Shown piece by piece: positions 1-7,200 of a stretch of DNA of 8,197 nucleotides. Under the pieces are notes generated by a model. The model was given only the letters and a program-made list of their open reading frames with translations. It made no database searches and had not been told where the DNA came from. Each line of letters starts with the position of its first letter. Position 1 is the first letter of the stretch. Location: positions 1-8,197 of the forward strand of contig JBCCFC010000609.1 in NCBI GenBank assembly GCA_039029935.1. The letters run 5' to 3'. Position numbers and translations under genes: made by a program. The stretch comes from G039029935 sp039029935 (GTDB lineage: Bacteria > Chloroflexota > Anaerolineae > Caldilineales > Caldilineaceae).

Positions 1-40
1 GGAAAATGGTCGATTTCTTGCAAGAAATCGACCATTTTCC
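1..40. repeat. Perfect 40-bp palindrome (possible bidirectional terminator or intercistronic hairpin)
   Basis: The first 20 bases (GGAAAATGGTCGATTTCTTG) are followed directly by their exact reverse complement. As RNA it would fold into a stem of about 17-18 bp with a tiny loop around TTGCAA. The stem is flanked by AAAA on the left and TTTT on the right, so it could act as an intrinsic terminator in either direction, although the U-tract is only four long. It starts exactly at the window edge, so its true left limit is unknown. It lies about 60 bases before soxD, where soxB would be expected just upstream. It could therefore end an upstream gene, attenuate soxB-to-soxDAG read-through, stabilise a processed end, or be a mobile palindromic repeat. 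I see no second copy in the window. Confidence 0.8.
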
Positions 41-78
41 CTACACTACCTCACACCCCTACGTATCAACACACGGTT

Positions 79-100
79 GGAGAAAAAAGTGGAGAAAAAA
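79..100 (+). promoter_or_regulatory. Duplicated Shine-Dalgarno block before soxD
   Basis: GGAGAAAAAA occurs at 79-88 and again at 91-100, separated by GT, so it is a 12-base unit in tandem. The second GGAG (91-94) is 8 bases before the ATG at 103 and is the likely functional ribosome binding site. The first copy is too far away to act directly and could be a standby site or just a small duplication. I find no convincing -35/-10 pair between the palindrome and this block. Confidence 0.7.
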
Positions 101-102
101 GC

Positions 103-366
103 ATGATGCAACTAACCTGTCCGCATTGTGGGCAGCGGAATCAGTCAGAGTTTCGCTTTGGGGGAGAGTACAATCCACGTCCGCCAAAACCAATGCAGAC
201 CACGGATGAAGCGTGGGCGGACTATATCTATATGCGTGAGAACAAACTAGGGACACAGAAGGAGTGGTGGTATCACCGCAGTGGCTGTGGCACGTGGTTC
301 TTGGCTGAACGACATACAAAGACCAATGTGGTTGCAAAGACATATTTATGGGAGCCAAGTACATGA
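103..366 (+). CDS. soxD: Sarcosine oxidase delta subunit (SoxD)
   Basis: This 87-residue protein is the small zinc-binding delta subunit of heterotetrameric sarcosine oxidase, a cytoplasmic enzyme that demethylates sarcosine to glycine. It shows the family pattern from end to end: CPHCG near the N-terminus (C6, C9), the EF-x-x-GGE segment, a W-x-x-Y-x-x-x-R-x-N-x-x-G centre (residues 38-50), then E-W-W-Y-H-x-x-G-C-x-x-W-F (54-66) and an R-x-T-x-T ending. C6, C9, H58 and C62 sit where the zinc ligands of known delta subunits lie. Its length is normal for the family. ATG 103 has a GGAG 8 bases upstream; ATG 106 is possible but less well spaced. The stop codon TGA (364-366) overlaps the preferred soxA start in an ATGA. 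Its role in the complex is structural as far as is known for the family. Confidence 0.95.
   Translation: MMQLTCPHCGQRNQSEFRFGGEYNPRPPKPMQTTDEAWADYIYMRENKLGTQKEWWYHRSGCGTWFLAERHTKTNVVAKTYLWEPST
350..365 (+). promoter_or_regulatory. Ribosome binding site and ATGA start of soxA
   Basis: GGGAG at 350-354 lies 8 bases before the ATG at 363-365, which overlaps the soxD stop TGA (364-366) as ATGA. The earlier in-frame ATG at 348 overlaps this GGGAG itself and has no Shine-Dalgarno of its own; the upstream bases are AAAGACATATTT. This favours 363 as the real start and suggests translational coupling of soxA to soxD. Confidence 0.8.
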
Positions 367-3266
367 CCGTCATCAAGTCTATGAGACTAGAGCGTCAATC
401 CCATGAATTGATTGACCGCAGCAGGACCATCCACTTTACCTTCAACGGTACATCATACAGTGCCCATCCAGGGGATACGATTGCCTCGGCGTTGGCAGCA
501 AATGATGTGCGTGTGATTGCGCGTTCCTTCAAGTATCACCGCCCACGTGGATTGCAGGCGCATGGACACAGCATGAATGCGATGGTACAGATTGGCAATC
601 AGGTCAGCGAAAGCGTGTGGCTGACAAAGGTCGAGGATGGCATGACGGTTGAGTCGGTCAACACATGGCCGTCGCTGGAGAATGACTTCGTGAGTCTCAC
701 GAGATTTGGCGACCGCTTTATGCCTGTGGGTTTTTATTACAAGACCTTTATCCATCCGCAACGGTTGTGGCCGACCTATGAGAAGGTGATCCGCAATATT
801 GCGGGGCTGGGCAGATTAGACATCAACACACCGCTGGATGCAGACTTTGACAAGCAATATCTTCATGCGGATGTTGTGGTCGTCGGTGGTGGTCCAGCAG
901 GATTGAGTGCTGCCATTGCCGCCGCCACCGCTGGTGCGCGTACCCTGCTCTTTGATGATGGACCCGCGCTGGGTGGGCATCTGCGCTATAGTGCAGACCA
1001 AGGCCCGTTGCAGCGATTGATTGACCAGGCGAATCAACTCGATAATTTAACCGTCTACACGGATACGACCGTCCAAGGGACATTTGAGGATAACTGGCTC
1101 TTTGCCGAACGCGATAGACGCCTCTTCAAAATTCGGAGCAAGGCCACTGTCTTTGCCACAGGCGCAGAGGACCAACCCATCATTTTTGACAACAACGACC
1201 TGCCAGGCGTCATGATGGCAAGTGCTGCCGAGCGGCTGTTGCATGGGCATGGTGTCGCCTGTGGGTCAGAGGTGCTGATTGTCACGGCCAACAACGATGG
1301 CTGGCGTCTGGCGCGTGATTTGGTGGATGCAGGGGTTGATGTGTCGGGCATTGTGGACCAGCGCGCCAATGGACAAGTGCCACCTGACCTGGCATCGGTC
1401 AATGTGCCTGTTACCTATTGGCAACATACCGTTGTCAAGGCCACTGGCAACACAGCGGTCAATGGTGCGGTCGTTGCACCGCTCTTTGACCACACCAAAT
1501 GGCAGACCATCCCTTGTGATACCATCTTGATGGCAACGGGATGGACGCCACGTTATGAACTGCCAGCCACGGTCGGCTGTACCTTCCCCTACAACGAGGC
1601 TCGTCGTGAGCATGTAACGGATGTTGTGCCGGCGGGTGTCTTCTTGGCGGGACGGGTGGCGGGTGCATTTGACATCGCCACACAGTTTGCCGAAGGTGAC
1701 TATATGGGACGGGCGGCAGCAGCCTATGCGGGGCATGGCACGGAGCCAGATGCACAAGAAGCCGTAGGGATTGCCAAGCAAAAAGCGGGTGAACCCACCC
1801 GTAACGCATCGCACATCATTGCCATTGGCGACACCAAAGGCAAACGCTTTGTCGATTTGGACGAGGATGTCACCGATAAAGATGTCAAGGATGCCATTGC
1901 CGAGGGCTACAGCAGCATCGAACTGCTTAAACGCTATAGCACAATCTCGATGGGACCGTCGCAGGGGCGTTGGTCATCGCTCAACACCATGCATCTTGTC
2001 TCCAAGTACAATGACTGGAGCATGAACGAGACGGGCAAGACAACCTCACGCCCACCCTATCGTCCGGTCAAGTTTGGTACACTGGGTGGTCAACTGATGG
2101 AGCCTGTACGCTATACACCGCTGCATGATTGGCACATCGCCAACGGTGCTAGCATGATGGGGGCAGGGTTGTGGATGCGTCCAGAGACCTATGGCGATCC
2201 GGTCAGCGAAGTGCGCAACGTTCGTGAAAATGCAGGCATCATCGACGTGACCACGCTGGGCAAAATCAAGCTCACAGGTCCGGGTGTCCCTGAACTCCTC
2301 GACAAACTGTACATCAACAAGTTTAGCAATTTACGGGTTGGGCGGGTGCGCTATGGCATCATGTGTACCACCGAAGGCGTGGTGTCAGATGATGGTGTGA
2401 CCGCACGGGTTTCCGAAAATGAGTGGTACATGACCACGACATCAGGTGGTGCTGGCGGCGTCTATGAGACCATCCAGTGGTGGGCGCAATCGGGCTGGGG
2501 AGAAGGTGTTCACATCACAGCGGTCAGCGAGGATTACGTTGCCATCAACCTTGCGGGGCCAAAGTCACGTGAATTGCTCATCAAACTGGGACTGGATGCC
2601 GACGAGGTGAGCAACCGTGCATTCCCCTACATGCGGATGCGTGAGATGAAGATCAAGGGCGTTCCCTGTCGCCTCATGCGCATCGGCTTTACAGGCGAAC
2701 TTTCGTATGAAATTCATGCCCCTGCCAGCTATGGGCAGTCCTTGTGGGAAAAATTATTGGAGGTTGGCGAACCGTTGGGCATTGCACCCTTTGGTGTTGA
2801 GGCGCAGCGCGTACTGCGGCTGGAGAAAGGGCACATTATTGTTGGGCAGGACACCGATGCATTGGCCGATCCGCTGAGTGCAGATTTGGGCTGGGCCGTC
2901 AAGTTTGACAAACCAGATTTTCTGGGCAAACGTTCATTAACACGCATTGCCGAAGATGGCATCAAGCAACGGCTGGTCGGCTTCAAGATGAATGTCACAG
3001 GCGTGGTCCCCGAAGAGGGTTTGCAGATTGTCGAGACTGTGCCTGCCAGCGAGAAGTACCCGATTGGTCTCAATATTGTGGGCTGGGTGACATCGAGTCG
3101 GTATAGCCCCACGCTTGACGAAACCATCGGGCTATGTTGGCTGCCCAAAGCGGTGGCCGATGTCCCCAAGGCACGATTCCTGATTCGACGCAATGGTGAG
3201 TTGATTCCAGCACAGGTGCATCACGGTGCATTTGTAGACCCAACAGGTGAGAGGTTACGATCATGA
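363..3266 (+). CDS. soxA: Sarcosine oxidase alpha subunit (SoxA)
   Basis: This 967-residue protein is the large alpha subunit of heterotetrameric sarcosine oxidase. The holoenzyme turns sarcosine, tetrahydrofolate and O2 into glycine, 5,10-methylene-tetrahydrofolate and H2O2. In characterised enzymes alpha carries NAD+ and the folate site, and shares FMN with beta. Visible in order are: a ferredoxin-like fold without cluster cysteines (about residues 20-95, with PGDTIASAL and SFKYHRPRG); a Rossmann dinucleotide-binding segment VVVGGGPAGLSAA (about 172-184) and the rest of the nucleotide-binding domain to about 460; a linker; and a GcvT-like aminomethyltransferase region from about 575 to the end. 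The last includes FTGELSYEI (about 776), the LRLEKGH segment (about 818) and the GWAVKFDKPDFLGK segment (about 850). Full length with no frame disruption. An alternative start at 348 would add five residues but lacks a ribosome binding site. Both ends overlap neighbours by ATGA, so the genes are probably one operon. Confidence 0.96.
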   Translation: MTVIKSMRLERQSHELIDRSRTIHFTFNGTSYSAHPGDTIASALAANDVRVIARSFKYHRPRGLQAHGHSMNAMVQIGNQVSESVWLTKVEDGMTVESVNTWPSLENDFVSLTRFGDRFMPVGFYYKTFIHPQRLWPTYEKVIRNIAGLGRLDINTPLDADFDKQYLHADVVVVGGGPAGLSAAIAAATAGARTLLFDDGPALGGHLRYSADQGPLQRLIDQANQLDNLTVYTDTTVQGTFEDNWLFAERDRRLFKIRSKATVFATGAEDQPIIFDNNDLPGVMMASAAERLLHGHGVACGSEVLIVTANNDGWRLARDLVDAGVDVSGIVDQRANGQVPPDLASVNVPVTYWQHTVVKATGNTAVNGAVVAPLFDHTKWQTIPCDTILMATGWTPRYELPATVGCTFPYNEARREHVTDVVPAGVFLAGRVAGAFDIATQFAEGDYMGRAAAAYAGHGTEPDAQEAVGIAKQKAGEPTRNASHIIAIGDTKGKRFVDLDEDVTDKDVKDAIAEGYSSIELLKRYSTISMGPSQGRWSSLNTMHLVSKYNDWSMNETGKTTSRPPYRPVKFGTLGGQLMEPVRYTPLHDWHIANGASMMGAGLWMRPETYGDPVSEVRNVRENAGIIDVTTLGKIKLTGPGVPELLDKLYINKFSNLRVGRVRYGIMCTTEGVVSDDGVTARVSENEWYMTTTSGGAGGVYETIQWWAQSGWGEGVHITAVSEDYVAINLAGPKSRELLIKLGLDADEVSNRAFPYMRMREMKIKGVPCRLMRIGFTGELSYEIHAPASYGQSLWEKLLEVGEPLGIAPFGVEAQRVLRLEKGHIIVGQDTDALADPLSADLGWAVKFDKPDFLGKRSLTRIAEDGIKQRLVGFKMNVTGVVPEEGLQIVETVPASEKYPIGLNIVGWVTSSRYSPTLDETIGLCWLPKAVADVPKARFLIRRNGELIPAQVHHGAFVDPTGERLRS
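3251..3265 (+). promoter_or_regulatory. Ribosome binding site and ATGA start of soxG
   Basis: A purine-rich run AGGTGAGAGG (3245-3254) ends 8 bases before the ATG at 3263. That ATG overlaps the soxA stop TGA (3264-3266) as ATGA. The same overlap and spacing as at the soxD/soxA junction suggests coupled, stoichiometric translation. Confidence 0.75.
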
Positions 3267-3877
3267 AGCGATTGAGTCCATTACATGCAATCCACGCCAA
3301 CAAGGGCGCAACATTTGACGAGCATCTCGGCTGGCAGACACCTTCGCCCGCCAACATGAGTTCAGCCACCACCATCACCATCACCGACCAAAGTTGGGAC
3401 TGTACCGTCGAAATCGTCGGTGCGCAGGCCGGCGAGGTGCTGACCGCTGCCTTTGGTGCTGCGCCCGAAAAGAACGGCGATGTTGTGTTCACCGAGGCAC
3501 AGGTGGTCATCGGGCGCATCACCCCCAACCGCTATCTGTTGATTGCCGAGCTTTCCAGCAACGCACTTGAAATCGTCAACCAGCATGTGGGTGATAGCTT
3601 TGTCCCTACTCCCAATGTAACTGTCACCGACCAAACCGAAGGACAAGCCGGACTCTACATCGGCGGTGATGATTCATCCACGCTCCTGAGCAAACTCTGT
3701 GGGCTGGATTTACATCCATCAGTCTTTCCTGTCAATACGGTGAAAATCAGCAGCGTTGCGAAGGTACGCGGCACAATTTGGCGTTTGGAGGATGGCTGGC
3801 ATGTGTATTTTGGCCGTTCGTATTTGCGCTATGTGTATGAGACGGTGGTGCAGGCGGGGGCGGAGTTTGGGGTGTAA
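3263..3877 (+). CDS. soxG: Sarcosine oxidase gamma subunit (SoxG)
   Basis: This 204-residue protein is assigned as the gamma subunit of sarcosine oxidase by its position directly after soxA, its length (about 200 residues is usual), and its C-terminal half. There, LCGLDLHPSVFPVNTVKISSVAKVRGTIWRL-type sequence (about residues 145-174, quoted by its key words) and the final GRSYLRYVYETVVQAGAEFG segment match the SoxG pattern. The N-terminus (SPLHAIHANKGATF-x-EHLGWQTP) resembles the opening of GcvT-type folate-binding proteins, consistent with the known structural kinship of gamma with the folate-binding part of alpha. No signal peptide or membrane segment is seen. It is the last gene of the visible operon, and no hairpin follows it closely. 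Confidence 0.9.
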   Translation: MKRLSPLHAIHANKGATFDEHLGWQTPSPANMSSATTITITDQSWDCTVEIVGAQAGEVLTAAFGAAPEKNGDVVFTEAQVVIGRITPNRYLLIAELSSNALEIVNQHVGDSFVPTPNVTVTDQTEGQAGLYIGGDDSSTLLSKLCGLDLHPSVFPVNTVKISSVAKVRGTIWRLEDGWHVYFGRSYLRYVYETVVQAGAEFGV

Positions 3878-3979
3878 ACGAACGCTTGTTTGATTTCCAT
3901 CCCCACCCCAACCCCCTTTTGTTCTATGATGGTCGGTTAAATCATTATATCATTTATTTATAAGAACACTGAAAGCATT
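3878..3979. other. AT-rich spacer after soxG
   Basis: No gene is seen here. A C-rich stretch (CCCCACCCCAACCCCC, about 3901-3916) is followed by an AT-rich segment (about 3938-3962). There is no hairpin that would terminate the sox transcript. On the minus strand the AT-rich segment reads TGATATAAT (3952-3944), a good extended -10 match, but I see no acceptable -35 and no gene it would drive, so I do not call it a promoter. Confidence 0.5.
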
Positions 3980-4205
3980 CTAAAATATGATTGCCGTCAG
4001 CGCATCACGCAACGCCTGTTCCACAGGGGGCAACGTCTTCGCCATGTGACTGCTATAAAGTACCACCGAATAATCACCGCCCGGCAACCACTCCTGCCCG
4101 ATCTGGTCCAACACACCTATGTCATAGCTGTACTCTTCGAGGCTGACAAAGGCAGCGCGATCAAAGCATCGAACCGCCGTAAACGGACGGTTCTCGGTGG
4201 GACGC
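3980..4205 (-). pseudogene. 3' remnant of an unrecognised gene
   Basis: On the minus strand a frame is open from the TGA at 4252-4250 down to a TAG at 3982-3980. Its last 71 codons (from 4195) read like a real protein: they begin ENRPFTAVRCFDRAAF, continue with a SLEEYSYDIGVLD part and a WLPGGDYSVVLYSSHMAKTL part, and end LPPVEQALRDALTAIIF. Residue composition is balanced, with a predicted C-terminal helix. No ATG occurs in frame before the internal SSHMAK methionine and no ribosome binding site is visible. The protein-like part stops about 25 bases short of the terminator hairpin. I infer the 3' end of a gene whose 5' part was lost, perhaps when the large minus-strand gene was inserted or rearranged. 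I do not recognise the family. An overlapping plus-strand frame (4046-4279) looks less protein-like. Confidence 0.5.
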
Positions 4206-4226
4206 CTTCTAAAGAGGCTTTGTCTA

Positions 4227-4271
4227 TGAAAGCAAAAAGACTCGTTAATTCAGCGAGTCTTTTTGCTTTCA
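4227..4271. terminator. Bidirectional intrinsic terminator between convergent genes
   Basis: TGAAAGCAAAAAGACTCG (4227-4244) is repeated exactly in reverse complement at 4254-4271, giving an 18-bp stem with a 9-base loop (TTAATTCAG). The inner GACTCG/CGAGTC stem is flanked by A5 on one side and T5 on the other, so a U-tract follows the stem on either strand. It begins 26 bases beyond the stop of the large minus-strand gene, which it most likely terminates. It is also the first credible stop for plus-strand transcripts coming from soxG. Confidence 0.88.
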
Positions 4272-4297
4272 CTAAATGACGAGGAACGATGGATCAA

Positions 4298-7200
4298 TTA
4301 CCGGGTAATCAACGGCAAATACAACATACTATCCCCTACCTGAATGCGACTTTCAACTGTCTCACTTGGCGAGAAGGCCGACGCCGCATCATCCACCAAC
4401 TGAATGCTGCTAAATTGAATGTTGCTCTGTCCATTGGCAACGCCTTCAAACTCGATGGTTCCCAGTACGCCGCTCCCTGCTTTGGCGGTGGCGGGGTGGG
4501 TCTGGGTGACGGCCAGTTCAATCGTGCCTGCGTCATTGTCCACGCGGTTGACCAGCACTTGCTGATTCAACACATCCAAAAATTCACCGACACGAATCTG
4601 CACACCGTTCTCGATGGGGTTGATGTCTTTGACTTGGACACGGGCTGGGTCAAAGCTCAATTCAATGCTAAACCCATAGAGGTTGGAGACATCTTCTACC
4701 GCGATGTCAACCTCGGTTGCTTCACCCAGTACAGAGATTTCTGCCTGTGTGGGTGAGAGCGTGAGTTGGGCGGCAGAGGCGTCGCTTAGGAGCAGACTGG
4801 CTGGTCGATAGATGCCAAGATTGAACAAAGATTGTCCACTGGCAACCACATCGTCCCAAGGGCCGGGTGCGCTTTGCAGCCAGTTAAACGCTACTGCCAC
4901 ACGGTCCTGAACATTGACCACACCATCGTCGTTGATGTCAGCGTTGGGATTCCAGTGTGGGTCGCCCGGTGTGCTGTTCCATGCCAACCCGATGAGTACA
5001 CCGTCGATGATGTCGATGCGATCATCTTGGTTGATGTCGCCACCGAGCAATGTGGCTGGCGGTAATATCAAGCCAGTGCCAGGTGTACCCGAATACGTAT
5101 AGCTGGATCGTAGATAGCTTGGATGCGAGACGTGTACTGTGCCTTCGGGCAGCATGTTGGCAAAGCTAAAGAGTCCATCGGCCTCGGTCAGAATACACTG
5201 GTCGTCGATACAGACTTGCGCACCTGCGTTGCTGTCACGCCGTTCAAGGATGACCCGTCCACGAATATCGACAAATGGGTCGGCCTCCTCAACTGTGAGT
5301 TGACCATCCCTGGTTGTGTGTGGAATGCTCTGTGAGTCAGGGTCAGACAGAATGACATGAGTCAACGATATCGGCGTTGTGCCCGATACGACACCTTCAA
5401 AGACTATCTGAGCAAGCAGACCGCTGCCCGTGACGCCCGGTTGTGGTCCTTCAAGCGTGATGGCAAAGTTGATGAGGCCATTGTCCATGCCAACAATATT
5501 CTGGATTGTTACATCGGGTGGCAGGAAGTCACCGGGCAAGATTTGGATACCAGGCAGGAAGTCAAAGGCATCAACCACACCGACTAAAGCTGGATCAAAG
5601 GCAATTTCAATCTGCATCCCATAGAGATCGGCTACGTTGTCAATCTGGACATTGGCTGTGTAGCGGTCCGAGACTTTGACTGTGCCGCTCTCTGGTGAAA
5701 TGTAGACCGTTGGTCGATCATTCACCGCTTGGACAATGATTGAAGATGCAGCATCTGGCACACCATCGTTACCCAAATCGACCAAAACAATGATGTCCCC
5801 CATGCCGTTGGGGACTGGCTCCAACAGTTCCACCTGCACAGGCACTTCCACGATTTCGCCCGCAGGCACTAGCACCTCACGCAAGATTGGCTCCCCGGGT
5901 GGCAGGCCATCCAGACTGATAAGCGGCAGTTCTTGCCCGGGCAAGCCAAACATATCCATGATCTCGATTTGAGGCAGCAAATCCTGATCACCCAAATTGT
6001 GCAGTTCAAAGACTAGCTGCTGTGGAACCAGTGGCTGCAACTTCTGTATCAGCACATCGTCTAACGGCGCAACGCCCAGCAAATCGCTCTGCCACAACTG
6101 CGCCGAACAGCCAAAGCTCTGACCTGTGGCGTTGTTGGTGACAATCACATGGTACAGGCCGCTTGGTCCGGTGAAGGTGGGCAATGGCGACATGAAGACC
6201 ATCACATACTGGATACCACCATTGGCGACTGCAATCGGTGTGGGTGGATTGGTATAGAAACCGTTGATGGTGAAGCCAGGGGAGCCAACCACATTGACCG
6301 TATAGGTTGCGTTGTTGCCAGAGTTGTTGACAATGTTCATGCCAACCTCAACCTCGTTCACATTGTCATTGAAGACATTGATGTCCCAGCCCACATGACA
6401 CCATTCATCGTCCTTACGCAGGTTGCCAAAGTCGATGTCCTCGATGATAGCACCATCACCCACTGTGACGATATGACCACCCAATAACGGGTAGGTCTGC
6501 GTCCAGCCAGGTTGAATGACTTCAACGACGGTGTAAACATCCGCAGGAAGACCCATAAACCAATAGTTGCCAGCAGCATCTGTGGTTGCGCTAAAGACCT
6601 CGCCCGCTGAATTAACCAGCAGAATGGTCCAGCCTTCTAATCCCGGCTCATTCGGGTCTTTGACACCATTGCCATTGCGGTCATGGAACTTCATGCCGTG
6701 AATTTCGCCGATCCCTTGACGGTTGCCAAAATGCAAGCCCTCAATCACCTGACCAGAATGCAGCAGAACTGTATACACCTCTGACGCTGGGGCGGCCTGT
6801 GTCCAACCATCTTGTAGCTCTTCACCGACAACATAGAAGCCCGGACGTAGCCCCATGAAACAATAGACACCGTTTTCATCGGTTGTTGTGGTGGCAATGA
6901 TATTGCCCGCCGCGTCATATAGATGGATTGTCCAATTCGGTAAGGTCGGCTCGTCGCTATCCCACACACCATCACCATCAAGATCATAGAACTTGACGCC
7001 ATAGATACTGCCTGGCTCTAGCTGATTACCAAAGTTCAGGCCATCCAACTGTTGACCTGGCTCTAAGTCTACCCGATAGATACCCGTATCTGGGAAGGTC
7101 TGGACCCACCCATCGCGCATCTCTTCCTCGACAATGTGGAGACCCGCTGGCAGGTTCATGAAGCAATAGACGCCATTTTCATCGGTTGTGGTGATCGCAA

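Noticed and set aside
6..209. 67-residue plus-strand frame beginning within the palindrome
   Set aside because: It starts in the palindrome, overlaps soxD in another frame, has no ribosome binding site and is not protein-like.
1266..1814. 182-residue minus-strand frame inside soxA
   Set aside because: It is antisense to a strongly conserved, uninterrupted soxA coding region, has low-quality composition rich in Arg, His and Cys, and shows no recognisable family.
3944..3952. Extended -10 match TGATATAAT on the minus strand, pointing into the 3' end of soxG
   Set aside because: It sits in a short AT-rich tract where such a match is likely by chance, with no acceptable -35 at 16-18 bases. An antisense RNA cannot be claimed without transcript data.
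4046..4279. 77-residue plus-strand frame between soxG and the hairpin
   Set aside because: It runs through the terminator stem, has no Shine-Dalgarno, and the opposite strand reads more like a real protein.
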